In this document: piece after piece, positions 24,862-32,935 of the stretch
Numbering within the stretch: the first letter of the stretch is position 1
How the letters are laid out: every line of letters begins with the position of its first letter
Origin: Sphingomonas sp. Root241
GTDB taxonomy: Bacteria > Pseudomonadota > Alphaproteobacteria > Sphingomonadales > Sphingomonadaceae
Direction: 5' to 3'
Length of the DNA: 64,000 nucleotides
Assembly: GCF_001428865.1 (NCBI RefSeq)
Contig: NZ_LMIV01000003.1
Span: 375,742-439,741, forward strand
The notes under the pieces: model-generated
The model's database searches: none
What the model saw: the letters and a program-made list of their open reading frames with translations, nothing else
What the model was told of the DNA's origin: nothing
Translations under genes and position numbers: made by a program

Positions 24862-25901
24862 GCGGGGCGCCCATCGTCTCGGTCATCATGGCGGTTTACA
24901 ACGGCGCGGCGCTGCTGCCCGAGACGCTGGCCAGCCTTCAGGCGCAAACGTTCGGCGACTGGGAGCTGGTCGCGGTCGACGATTGCTCGACCGACGACAG
25001 CGCCGCGGTGCTGGAGCGGCTCGGCGACCCCCGGGTGCGCGTGATCCGTTCGGAGGCCAATGGCGGGCCGGTGGTGGCGCGCAACCGGGCGTTCGCCGAG
25101 GCGCGCGGGCTCTATGTCGCGGGGCTCGACCAGGACGATATCAGCCTGCCCGAACGCTTCGCGCGCCAAGCGGCGTATCTCGACGCGCATCGCGACGTCT
25201 CGCTGGTGAGCTGTGCGACTGATTTTCTGGTCGACGGCAAGCGGCTGCCCGGCAACTGGCCGCGGCCGCTGACTCCGGTGCTGATCGACTGGCTGATGCT
25301 GGTGCAGAACCCGATCGCCTGGTCCTCGGTGATGTTTCGTGCCGATGCCGCGCGCCGGCTCGATCCGTTCGAGCGGCCCGGGATGCGCTATGTCGAGGAT
25401 TTCGACCTTTACCAGCGGCTGCGGCCGTTCGGGCGGCTGGCGCAGGTCGACGAGGTGCTGATGCTCTATCGCTGCCATGCCGGGGGCGCTTCGAACGTGT
25501 TCAACTGCACGATGCGCGCGCACGCCGAATTGTTGCTGCGCGAGCGGCACCAGGCGCTGCTGGGCGAGGACGCGCCGGACATCGCAGCGCTGCTGGTGCG
25601 CCATGTCATGGCACGCGAGCCGGTGCCCGATGCCGAGACGCTCAACCGGCTGTTCGCCGGCATCGGCCTGTTGCGCGCAGCGTTCGGCGAAGCCAATCCG
25701 GGCGAGGAACTCGCGGCAGTCGACCGCGAGATTTCGCAGCTCTGGTGGCGCGTGTGCCGCGCCAGCGTGCGCGCCGGATCGCTGTTGATCCACAACACGC
25801 TCGGCAGCCAATCGCTGCCGCTCGGCCAGGCGGCCGATCTCGTCGCCAGCCAGATGATCGGCGGCATGCGGGCGATGAAGCGGGGGCTGACGGGGCGCTG
25901 A
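24858..25901 (+). CDS. Family 2 glycosyltransferase
   Basis: This 347-residue GT-A glycosyltransferase has the family 2 start (VSVIMAVYNGAALLPETLAS), the nucleotide-binding VAVDDCSTDD, a DxD-like segment in AGLDQDDISL, and a catalytic-type acid in YVEDFDLYQRL. No membrane helices are evident, so it acts at the cytoplasmic face. Its ATG overlaps the stop of the aminotransferase fusion gene (ATGA), tying it to that enzyme. The pair could build or attach a modified sugar on a surface polymer. Donor and acceptor cannot be predicted. Confidence 0.85.
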   Translation: MSGAPIVSVIMAVYNGAALLPETLASLQAQTFGDWELVAVDDCSTDDSAAVLERLGDPRVRVIRSEANGGPVVARNRAFAEARGLYVAGLDQDDISLPERFARQAAYLDAHRDVSLVSCATDFLVDGKRLPGNWPRPLTPVLIDWLMLVQNPIAWSSVMFRADAARRLDPFERPGMRYVEDFDLYQRLRPFGRLAQVDEVLMLYRCHAGGASNVFNCTMRAHAELLLRERHQALLGEDAPDIAALLVRHVMAREPVPDAETLNRLFAGIGLLRAAFGEANPGEELAAVDREISQLWWRVCRASVRAGSLLIHNTLGSQSLPLGQAADLVASQMIGGMRAMKRGLTGR

Positions 25902-26092
25902 CAGGGCGGGGCGGGGCGAGTGGAGTCTGCTGACAGAACCGGCCATTCGCTCCGCCCGGTCTGCATCGTTTCGTCGCAGGGTGCGCTCGAACCACCCGTC
26001 CAATCAACGGCCTTCCAAGAGCTGTTCATCTGCTGGACAGGTTAACCTGAACACGCAAGGCCGATGGGGGGGCAATTTGAAGGAGTTGCTCA

Positions 26093-27007
26093 ATGCGTGT
26101 CATTTCCAAGAGACCAGGAGTTCGCTTCCTGGTGGCCTTGCTGGCCGCGTCTGCGTCGAGCAGCGCGTTTGCGCAGCAGGAACCGCCGCAGCAGCAGGAG
26201 CCGCAGCAGCAGCAGCAGCAGAGCCCGGCCGGTTCCAATATCGTCGTATATGGTGAATCCGCGCCTGCGATGACCGAAGGGCCCGAGGTGAAGGGCGTCA
26301 TCATTGCGCGCAACGACGACAAGATGAAAGTCAAGACCGCCGACGGCAACAGCGTAGTCATCGCCGTCAATGATTCTACCAAGATCAAGGCCGGAGGCGG
26401 CCTGTTCAGCAGCACCAGCAAGCTCGGCGCAGATTCGCTGCTCAACGGGCTGCCGGTTACTGTCAAAACGTTGCAATCGGGTAGTGATCTGGTGGCGAGT
26501 CAGATCAGTCTTCGGAAGAACGACCTCAAGACCGCGTCGATGATCCGCAACGCGACCGACCAACGCTTCGAGGAACAGACCGCGGCAACGGAATCGCTGC
26601 GCGGTCGCCTGGGCGACATCGACAAATATAATATCAAGGGCACCACCAACGTGCACTTCGATACCGGCAAGGCGGAACTGTCCGATCAGGACAAAGCCCA
26701 GCTCTGCACAACGGCCACCACGGCCGAGGCAACGGAAAATGCCCTGATCCTGGTGGTCGGCTACACGGATTCGACCGGCAGCGACGACGTCAATCAGGAG
26801 CTCAGCGAAAAGCGGGCCAACCGCGTGATCAACTATCTCCAGCAGAAGTGCGGCTGGAAGCCGTATCGTATGCTCACCCCGACCGGCATGGCCACGGCGG
26901 ACCCGTTGGCGAGCAATGACACCGCCGAAGGCAAGGCGCAGAACCGCCGCGTCGCCGTGAATATCCTGGTCAGCAAGAGCGTCGACGTTGCCGACAACAA
27001 TATGTGA
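26093..27007 (+). CDS. OmpA-family outer-membrane/periplasmic protein
   Basis: This 304-residue exported protein has a signal peptide ending near AFAQ, a Gln-rich linker right after it (QQEPPQQQEPQQQQQQ), a middle beta-rich domain (VKGVIIARNDDKMKVKTADG) and a C-terminal OmpA-like peptidoglycan-binding domain from about residue 190. That domain shows VHFDTGKAELSDQDK, VVGYTDSTGSDDVNQ with NQELSEKRA, and AQNRRVAVNI. It lacks an eight-stranded OmpA barrel. The ribosome site AAGGAG precedes the start. The perfect decamer palindrome AGGTTAACCT lies upstream at 26038-26047. It probably links the envelope to peptidoglycan. Confidence 0.88.
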   Translation: MRVISKRPGVRFLVALLAASASSSAFAQQEPPQQQEPQQQQQQSPAGSNIVVYGESAPAMTEGPEVKGVIIARNDDKMKVKTADGNSVVIAVNDSTKIKAGGGLFSSTSKLGADSLLNGLPVTVKTLQSGSDLVASQISLRKNDLKTASMIRNATDQRFEEQTAATESLRGRLGDIDKYNIKGTTNVHFDTGKAELSDQDKAQLCTTATTAEATENALILVVGYTDSTGSDDVNQELSEKRANRVINYLQQKCGWKPYRMLTPTGMATADPLASNDTAEGKAQNRRVAVNILVSKSVDVADNNM

Positions 27008-27079
27008 ACTACTTGGGGGGCGGGCTTCGCGTCCCGCGGCACGTTTGTAAGCGGAACGCTGCAAGGAAACTCCGCATCG

Positions 27080-27107
27080 GGCCGGGAGCGGCAGTCCGCT
27101 CCCGGCC
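27080..27107 (+). terminator. Hairpin downstream of the OmpA-like gene
   Basis: GGCCGGGAGCGG and CCGCTCCCGGCC form a perfect 12-bp stem with a CAGT loop, about 70 bases after the stop codon. No strong T-run follows. Confidence 0.55.
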
Positions 27108-27258
27108 AGACCTCCCTTCCAGGCGTCGAGCTCGCTAAACCACGCCAAATGGACGCGTAGCGGCCATATCTCCCTTGCGGGTTCAACCACTCGGAAGGCC
27201 CGGGGTCCTTGCCCCGCAGGTGGCGCTTGCGTCATAGCGGCAGGGAGGAGGCGAGGGC

Positions 27259-28020
27259 ATGCGGATCGACCGGCGCGAATTTCTGATCGGCGTGGCTGCG
27301 GCGGCCGCCTTGGCCCCGCGGGCGTTCGCCGCACAACGCGGGCCGTTGGTGCTCGCGGCGGCGAGCCTGCAGGAATCGCTGAACGCGGCGGCGGATGCAT
27401 GGGCTCGGCTCGGTCATGCGCGGCCGGTTCTGTCGTTTGCCGCTTCGTCGGCGCTGGCGCGGCAGGTCGCGGCTGGCGCGGCTGCGGACCTGTTCGTGTC
27501 GGCCGACGAACCGTGGATGGACGATGTCCAGCGGCGCGGGCTGATAGTGCCGGGTACGCGCGCCAATCTGGTCGGCAATCGGCTGGTGGTGGTGCAGCCC
27601 GCGAGCGTACGGCCTGTGGCTGCGACGGTTCCGCTCGGGCGGGTATTGGCGAGCGGGCGCGTCGCGCTGGCCGATCCCGGCTCGGTGCCTGCCGGGCGCT
27701 ATGCGCAGGCGTCGCTGACCAGGCTCGGGCTGTGGAACGGCATTGAGCCGAGGGTGGTGCGCGCCGAGAATGTCCGCGCGGCGCTGGCGCTGGTCGAGCG
27801 CGGCGCGGCCGATTGGGGCGTGGTCTACGCCACCGACGCGCGTGCGTCGGGGCAGGTGCGCGCGGTGCGGATGCTCCCCGCGAATAGCCATCCGCCAATC
27901 CGATATCCGCTGGCGCGGCTCAAGGCTTCGACCAGCGCGGATGCCGAGGGTTTCCGCCACTTCCTGCTCTCGGGCGCGGGCAAGGCGATCTTCGCGCGCT
28001 TCGGGTTCACGGCGGCGTGA
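27259..28020 (+). CDS. modA: Molybdate ABC transporter substrate-binding protein ModA
   Basis: ModA binds molybdate in the periplasm and delivers it to ModB. The 253-residue protein has an export signal with a twin-arginine motif (DRREFLIG) in place of the usual Sec type, ending near AFAAQ. The mature part has the ModA pattern LVLAAASLQESLNAA, FAASSALARQV and ADLFVSADEPWMD, then DWGVVYATDA. ATG 27259 follows GGGAGGAGGCGAGG. It is the first gene of a tight modABC operon. No Mo-cofactor riboswitch or ModE site could be recognised upstream. Confidence 0.9.
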   Translation: MRIDRREFLIGVAAAAALAPRAFAAQRGPLVLAAASLQESLNAAADAWARLGHARPVLSFAASSALARQVAAGAAADLFVSADEPWMDDVQRRGLIVPGTRANLVGNRLVVVQPASVRPVAATVPLGRVLASGRVALADPGSVPAGRYAQASLTRLGLWNGIEPRVVRAENVRAALALVERGAADWGVVYATDARASGQVRAVRMLPANSHPPIRYPLARLKASTSADAEGFRHFLLSGAGKAIFARFGFTAA

Positions 28021-28021
28021 G

Positions 28022-28711
28022 ATGCTGACGCCCGAGGAATGGGGCATCGTCGCTTTGTCGCTCAAGGTGGGCGGCGTGGCGGTGCTGGTCAGCCTGCCGC
28101 TGGCGTTCGCATTGGCTTGGCTGCTCGCGCGGGTGCGGTTTCCGGGGCGGGTGCTGCTCGACGCGCTGGTGCATCTGCCGTTGGTGGTTCCCCCGGTGGT
28201 GACCGGCTGGCTGCTGCTGCTCACCTTCGCTCCCGCGGGACCGATCGGCGCGTGGCTGGAGAGCTGGTTCGGGGTAAGCGTCCTGTTTCGCTGGACCGGC
28301 GCGGCGGTCGCGGCGGGCGTGATGGCGCTGCCGTTGATGGTGCGCGCGATCCGCCTGTCGATCGAAGGTGTCGACCGGCGGCTCGAACAGGCGGCGCGGA
28401 CCTTGGGGGCGGGGCGCTGGCGGACCTTCGCGACGGTCACGCTGCCGCTCAGCCTGCCTGGGGTGATTGCCGGCGTGGTGCTCGGCTTCGCGCGCGCGCT
28501 GGGTGAGTTCGGCGCGACGATCACTTTCGTCTCCAACGTCCCCGGCGAGACCCAGACGCTGCCGCTGGCGATCTACGCCGCATTGCAGACTCCCGGCGGC
28601 GAGGCCCTGGTGCTGCGGCTGGCGGGGGTTTCGGTGCTGCTCTCGCTGGCGGCCCTGGTCGCCTCCGAACTGATCGCGCGGCGCGCGGGGCGGGGGCTGC
28701 ATGTCCTTTGA
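28022..28711 (+). CDS. modB: Molybdate ABC transporter permease ModB
   Basis: This 229-residue inner-membrane permease has about five helices and the binding-protein-dependent transport signature around TLGAGRWRTFATVTLPLSLP, continuing into a GEFGATITF segment that is diagnostic of ModB. ATG 28022 lies two bases after the modA stop. A longer frame from 27743 overlaps modA and is rejected. Its end overlaps modC by 11 bases. Confidence 0.93.
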   Translation: MLTPEEWGIVALSLKVGGVAVLVSLPLAFALAWLLARVRFPGRVLLDALVHLPLVVPPVVTGWLLLLTFAPAGPIGAWLESWFGVSVLFRWTGAAVAAGVMALPLMVRAIRLSIEGVDRRLEQAARTLGAGRWRTFATVTLPLSLPGVIAGVVLGFARALGEFGATITFVSNVPGETQTLPLAIYAALQTPGGEALVLRLAGVSVLLSLAALVASELIARRAGRGLHVL

Positions 28712-29312
28712 CATCGACGTCGCCAAACGGCTGGGCGATGCCGAGATCGCCTGCCGGATCGAGGGCGGTGCCGGGCTGACGGTGCTGTTCGGACCTTCGG
28801 GTGCGGGCAAGACCAGCGTGCTCAACATGGTGGCGGGCCTGGTCGAACCTGATCGCGGGCATGTGCGGGTGCGCGGCGAGGATCTGTTCGATGCCACGCT
28901 AGGGCTCGATCTGCCGCCCGAGCGGCGGCGCGCGGGCTATGTGTTCCAGGAAGCGCGGCTGTTCCCGCACAAGCGCGTGCGTGCGAACCTGCTTTATGGC
29001 CGGCGTAGCGGCGAGGGCGCCGTCGATGTCGATGAGACGATCGCCTTGCTCGGGTTGGCGGGGCTGCTCGACCGCTGGCCGCGGACGCTGTCGGGCGGCG
29101 AAGCGCGGCGCGTGGCGATCGGGCGGGCGCTGCTTTCGAACCCGCGTTTCCTGCTGCTCGACGAGCCCCTGTCGTCGCTCGACCGCGCGCGGCGCGAGGA
29201 GATCATGGGTCTGATCGAGCGGCTGCGCGACGCGCTGGGGCTGCCGATCCTGATGGTCACCCACGACCGCGCCGAGGCCGAGCGGCTGGGTAGCCGGATC
29301 GTTGAGATCTGA
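28701..29312 (+). CDS. modC: Molybdate ABC transporter ATP-binding protein ModC (short form)
   Basis: This 203-residue ATPase energises ModB. Walker A is GPSGAGKT (31-38), the Q-loop is in YVFQEARLFPH, the signature is LSGGEARRVAIGRALL, and Walker B lies in FLLLDEPLSSLD, followed by MVTHDRAEAERL. It ends right after the nucleotide-binding domain, whereas classical ModC proteins of about 350 residues carry a C-terminal MOP domain for molybdate sensing. Feedback by that domain is therefore absent here. It overlaps modB by 11 bases. Confidence 0.9.
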   Translation: MSFDIDVAKRLGDAEIACRIEGGAGLTVLFGPSGAGKTSVLNMVAGLVEPDRGHVRVRGEDLFDATLGLDLPPERRRAGYVFQEARLFPHKRVRANLLYGRRSGEGAVDVDETIALLGLAGLLDRWPRTLSGGEARRVAIGRALLSNPRFLLLDEPLSSLDRARREEIMGLIERLRDALGLPILMVTHDRAEAERLGSRIVEI

Positions 29313-29459
29313 TATTCCTCCCTCGCGCAGCGGGGGAGGTGGCACGCGAAGCGTGACGGAGGGGGACCCACCGCAAGCGATGCATGTGCGGCTACGCCCC
29401 CTCCACCACTCGCTTTGCGAGCGGTCCCCCTCCCCCGGAGCTTCGCTCCGAGGGAGGAT
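29313..29459. repeat. GC-rich inverted-repeat intergenic element
   Basis: Imperfect arms around CCTCCCTCGCGCAGCGGGGGAG on the left and CTCCCCCGG...CCGAGGGAGG on the right fill the gap between convergent modC and the PanE-like gene. Short inner palindromes GCTTTGCGAGC and GGAGCTTCGCTCC are also present. The element can form nested hairpins and may terminate both transcripts. Confidence 0.55.
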
Positions 29460-30323
29460 TTAAGCTGCGCTCGCCCCCACCAATGCCGCCAGGGCCTTGT
29501 TCAGCGGCGTCGGTATGCCGTGCTTCGCGCCGAGCCGGACGATCACGCCGTTGCGCGCATCGAGCTCCATCGGGCGGCCGGCGACGAAATCGGCGTGGAG
29601 CGAATTGACCGAATCCGGATGCGCTTTCCGCGTCCATTCGACGACCTGATCGGCAAGCTCGTCGGGCAAGGTCGCGCCTTCGGCCCGGCCGACCGCGATG
29701 CATTCGCGGACCAATCCGCGCATCACTTCGGCCACACCCTCGTCATTGGCGACCTCGGCCGCGCGGCGGGTGATCGCGCTGACGATGCCCGAGCAGTTGA
29801 TCGCGAGCTTGCGCCATGCCGCGGTGGTGAAGTCGGGCGTTGTCGCGGCGTGGATCACCGTATCCGCGAACAGGGCCGCGAACGCCTCGCCTGTTACGCC
29901 CTCGGGCACCAGGATCGTGCCGTCGCGGCGCTGGACGAGGCGGCCGGGGGCAGTGCGTTCGGCGGGTAGGTCGATGATCACCGGGACAATGTGTTCGGAC
30001 GGCACCATCGGGAAGCGCTCGCGCTGCTCGACGCCGTTCTGGATCACCGCCAGCCGCGTCGCGGGTGCCATCAGCCCCGGCAGCCATGCTGCTGCGGCCG
30101 CGCAGTCATAGGTCTTGGTGGTCGTGAGCACCCAATCGACTGGGGTCGCTTTCGCGGGTTCGGTGAGGATGCGGGGCGCTGCGCGGATCACGCCTTGGGG
30201 AGTCTCGACCTCGAGATCGGTCAGCGGCGTGCGCGCGCAGACGGTCACATCATGGGTTTGCGCCAGCCACGCGGCGAGCGTCCCGCCGATCGCGCCGGCG
30301 CCGATGACTGCGATCCGCGTCAT
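29460..30323 (-). CDS. Ketopantoate reductase family protein (PanE-like)
   Basis: This 287-residue enzyme belongs to the 2-dehydropantoate 2-reductase family, which reduces ketopantoate with NADPH in pantothenate synthesis. It has the dinucleotide motif GAGAIGGTLAAWL at the N-terminus, the WVLTTTKTYD region, the catalytic lysine in WRKLAINCSG, and SLHADFVAGRPMELDARNGV typical of the C-terminal domain. Some homologues act on other 2-oxo acids, so pantothenate synthesis is likely but not certain. Its start overlaps the end of the DUF1993 gene by four bases. Confidence 0.8.
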   Translation of the reverse strand: MTRIAVIGAGAIGGTLAAWLAQTHDVTVCARTPLTDLEVETPQGVIRAAPRILTEPAKATPVDWVLTTTKTYDCAAAAAWLPGLMAPATRLAVIQNGVEQRERFPMVPSEHIVPVIIDLPAERTAPGRLVQRRDGTILVPEGVTGEAFAALFADTVIHAATTPDFTTAAWRKLAINCSGIVSAITRRAAEVANDEGVAEVMRGLVRECIAVGRAEGATLPDELADQVVEWTRKAHPDSVNSLHADFVAGRPMELDARNGVIVRLGAKHGIPTPLNKALAALVGASAA

Positions 30324-30829
30324 CCCATGCCGCCGATATAGTCCATCTTGCCCAGCGGCACGCCCTTGTGGCGCAGGATGCCGTAGGCGGTGGTGACGTG
30401 GAAATAGAAATTGGGGAGCGCGAAGCCGAGCAGATAGTCGCGGCCCTTGAAGTGGAAGCTGCGCGACGGAGTCTTCAATTCGACGTCCGCGTCCTCGCGC
30501 CCGTCGATCGCCTCGCGCGGGACCGAGTTCAGGAACGCCACCGTCGCGGCGATGCGCGCCTGGAGGTCATCGAAGCTCGCTTCGGTATCGGGCATCGCCG
30601 GCGGCTCGATCCCGGCGAGGCGTGAGGCGGCGAACTTGGCGGAGTCGCTCGCGCGCTGGATCTGTCCGGTCAGCGGCGCCATGTCTTCATAGAGCCGCGC
30701 ACTGAGCAGATCGTCATGCGCGATGCCGTGTTCGTCGGCATGCGCGCGCGCCTTTTCGAGGAATGCGGCCATCGCCTTGAAGCCGCGGAGGAAGACGGGG
30801 ACCGAGAGGTCGTGGAGATGGGTTGCCAT
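30320..30829 (-). CDS. DUF1993 family protein
   Basis: This 169-residue protein matches the DUF1993 pattern: HDLSVPVFLRGFKAMAAFLEKA at the N-terminus, LLSARLYEDMAPL, and KGRDYLLGFALPNFYFHVTTAY near the end. The family is helical with a DinB-like look, and its function is unknown. It is cytoplasmic, with no signal or membrane segment. Its end overlaps the start of the PanE-like gene, so the two are probably cotranscribed. Confidence 0.8.
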   Translation of the reverse strand: MATHLHDLSVPVFLRGFKAMAAFLEKARAHADEHGIAHDDLLSARLYEDMAPLTGQIQRASDSAKFAASRLAGIEPPAMPDTEASFDDLQARIAATVAFLNSVPREAIDGREDADVELKTPSRSFHFKGRDYLLGFALPNFYFHVTTAYGILRHKGVPLGKMDYIGGMG

Positions 30830-30862
30830 GCGCGCCGGAATAGGGCGGGGAGCGCAGCTTGG

Positions 30863-31120
30863 CTAGCCGGGCTGAGGCGTCGGCCAGACGATCGTCAGCG
30901 CATCGGCGAAGCGGAGCCGGTGGACGACCGCGCCAGCCTCATCCTCCACGTCGATCATCTGGTCGAGGTCGAGCTGGCCCGTCCGAACCTCTGCGCCGAG
31001 CAGGCCACGAGCCTCGACGAGAGTCGCCGTGACGATCGCTTCGTGGCTGTCCAGCTCGCGTCCCTCGGGATCGAGCAGAACGTCGATCCCATCGCGCAAA
31101 TGGAAATAATATAGCGGCAT
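30863..31120 (-). CDS. DUF6894-like small protein
   Basis: This 85-residue protein starts MPLYYFHLRDG, followed by DPEGRELDSHEAIVTATLVEAR, the typical look of the small DUF6894 proteins common in sphingomonads and rhizobia. A longer frame to 31231 adds an unrelated, poorly conserved-looking segment and is not used. Function is unknown. The gene lies back to back with a Crp/FNR regulator, an arrangement that may mean shared control from the AT-rich region between them. Confidence 0.75.
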   Translation of the reverse strand: MPLYYFHLRDGIDVLLDPEGRELDSHEAIVTATLVEARGLLGAEVRTGQLDLDQMIDVEDEAGAVVHRLRFADALTIVWPTPQPG

Positions 31121-31265
31121 CACGGCGTTCCGATGAGCGGGAGCGCAAAGTCCTCCAGCCGCCAAGGCTCGATCTCGAAACTTGGCGATGGATGATTCTA
31201 CTCCGATCTCCGCGTCATTCAACTCAAACACAACATTTGTTCGGTTTATATAGAGCCTCGTATGT

Positions 31266-31286
31266 TATGGCAGTGGTATCGCCATA
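31266..31286. promoter_or_regulatory. Candidate regulator operator (dyad)
   Basis: TATGGC and GCCATA form a six-base inverted repeat with a nine-base spacer, about 70-90 bases before the regulator start. It lies just after an AT-rich stretch with TATATA. It could be an autoregulatory site for the Crp/FNR protein, but it is not the classical TGTGA-N6-TCACA. Confidence 0.35.
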
Positions 31287-31354
31287 CGATATCTCGGCCA
31301 TTGGCGACTGAGAGAGGCTCGTGCTCCCGCCCAGAACAGCGGGAGTATGTTGCA

Positions 31355-32107
31355 ATGGCAGATGCTGACCACCCGCTCAGTCCGTTGATCCGGCGGCTCG
31401 ACCGCAATCATTCGCTGACGCACGAAGATCGCGATGCGCTGCTGGCGCTTCCCTATAAATTACGCTGGCTGGAAGCGGCCACCTATACCGTGCGCGAGGG
31501 CGATAAGCCGCGGACCTGCGGCGTACTGGTTTCGGGCTATGCGTTCCGCCAGAAGATCACCGGCGACGGCGCGCGCCAGATCATCGGGCTGCACATCCCC
31601 GGCGAGGCGCTCGATTTCCAGAATTTGTTCCTCGAAGTCTCGGACCACAACGTCCAGATGCTTACCCGCGCCGAGATTGCGGACGTCCCCATGACGGCGT
31701 TCCAGCAGATCGCGCTGGAGCGGCCCAATGTCGGCAGGGCGATCCAGGTGACATCACTGGTCGAGGCGTCGATCTTTCGCGAATGGGTGCTCAATGTCGG
31801 CCGCCGGGATTCGCGTAGCCGGCTGGCACATCTGCTCTGCGAATTCGCGTTGCGGCTGGAGGCGAATGGCTTGGCGCGGCCCGACCATGGCTATGAGCTG
31901 CCGATGACGCAAGAGCAGCTCGCCGACGCAACCGGCCTGACGTCGGTGCACGTCAATCGCGTGCTCAAGGTGCTGGAGACGGAGGGGCTGATCGTCCGCA
32001 ATCGCCGCAACATCAGCTTCCCCGATTGGCGGCGGCTGCGCGAGGTGGGCGATTTCAACCAGCGCTATCTGCATCTGCGCGATCGCGAGGAACTGGGCGT
32101 CTTTTAG
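31355..32107 (+). CDS. Crp/FNR-family transcriptional regulator
   Basis: This 250-residue regulator has an N-terminal cyclic-nucleotide-binding-like beta-barrel (about 15-130) and a C-terminal winged helix with TQEQLADATGLTSVHVNRVLK as the recognition region. The N-terminal cysteine cluster of FNR and the ligand-binding residues of Crp are not seen, so the signal is unknown. The wing FPDWRRLREVGDF is typical of a group widespread in sphingomonads. ATG 31355 is taken; an upstream frame to 31262 runs through the dyad region. It faces away from the DUF6894 gene. Confidence 0.85.
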   Translation: MADADHPLSPLIRRLDRNHSLTHEDRDALLALPYKLRWLEAATYTVREGDKPRTCGVLVSGYAFRQKITGDGARQIIGLHIPGEALDFQNLFLEVSDHNVQMLTRAEIADVPMTAFQQIALERPNVGRAIQVTSLVEASIFREWVLNVGRRDSRSRLAHLLCEFALRLEANGLARPDHGYELPMTQEQLADATGLTSVHVNRVLKVLETEGLIVRNRRNISFPDWRRLREVGDFNQRYLHLRDREELGVF

Positions 32108-32318
32108 GGCCGAAGGTCCGATGGACGCGTGTTTCAGAACCCCGATCCGTCCAGGCGATGTGACTCGACACACCGCCCCGGACACGCTGGTGGTGCTCGA
32201 CCGGCGGTGCCTCCGCGACGTCGGCGATTTCGGCAAATGCCATTCGCACCATGCGGTGTGAGGAGTCGCGCCGAAAACCCCTTGCAGCTTGAACAAAGTT
32301 TGGCCTAGCTTCGGCTAA

Positions 32319-32912
32319 ATGCCGGGGGGCTCCGTGATCTATCTGTCAAGAATGGCTGCGTACGCGGCCGTGATTTCCGTGTCGATCGGCGGTGCCGCTG
32401 CGCAGGTGTCGGCGCCGCAAGCCGGCGAAGCTGCCGTCGCCGGCATCGTTCGCTTGCCGGCGTTGACGCCGGTGGAATTCGAATTCGCCGGCGCTTTGAA
32501 CTCGAAGACCAGCAAGATCGACGACATGTTTCCGATCCGTCTGACTGCGCCGATCGTGATCGATGGGGTGATCGCCGTTCCGGCCGGCACCACCGGCGAA
32601 GGCCAGGTCGTCCATGCCGCCAAGGCCGGCGGGGCGGGGAAAGCGGGCGAGCTGATCGTGACGGTTCGCTATCTCGAGCATCGGGGCGTTCGGATCCCGC
32701 TGCGCCGCTTCCGCATGGGAGGGCTGGGCATCGGTACCGATCGGCGCGACGGTGCACTGGGGGTCAGCATGGTGATCCCGTTTTCTGGATTTCTCATGCG
32801 CGGAGGCGAGAAGACGATCGAGGCAGGGGCTCGCGCCAATGCGATTATCGCCACCGACATTGAAATCCCGACGGCGCCCGAGGCGGCTCCGGCGGGTGAG
32901 ACGCAATCATGA
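32319..32912 (+). CDS. Secreted hypothetical protein
   Basis: This protein of up to 197 residues has a hydrophobic export signal (MAAYAAVISVSIGGAAAQ) and a beta-rich mature part with VEFEFAGALNSKTSKIDDMFPI and GVIAVPAGTTGEGQV. This layout recalls small envelope domains that handle a periplasmic ligand, but I cannot name the family. The start is uncertain: GTG 32334 has a better ribosome site (GGGGGG) than ATG 32319. The stop overlaps an ATG of the next gene, so the two secreted proteins form a pair. Confidence 0.6.
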   Translation: MPGGSVIYLSRMAAYAAVISVSIGGAAAQVSAPQAGEAAVAGIVRLPALTPVEFEFAGALNSKTSKIDDMFPIRLTAPIVIDGVIAVPAGTTGEGQVVHAAKAGGAGKAGELIVTVRYLEHRGVRIPLRRFRMGGLGIGTDRRDGALGVSMVIPFSGFLMRGGEKTIEAGARANAIIATDIEIPTAPEAAPAGETQS

Positions 32913-32935
32913 GGTTCAACGGGAGGGGAGTAGGA

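Noticed and set aside
26160..26240. CAG-rich run in the OmpA-like gene as a repeat array
   Set aside because: It encodes the Gln-rich linker after the signal peptide and is not a CRISPR or independent repeat.
26090..27898. 602-codon minus-strand frame over the OmpA-like and modA genes
   Set aside because: It runs across two plus-strand genes and a hairpin; the product is a low-complexity Arg/Pro-rich shadow.
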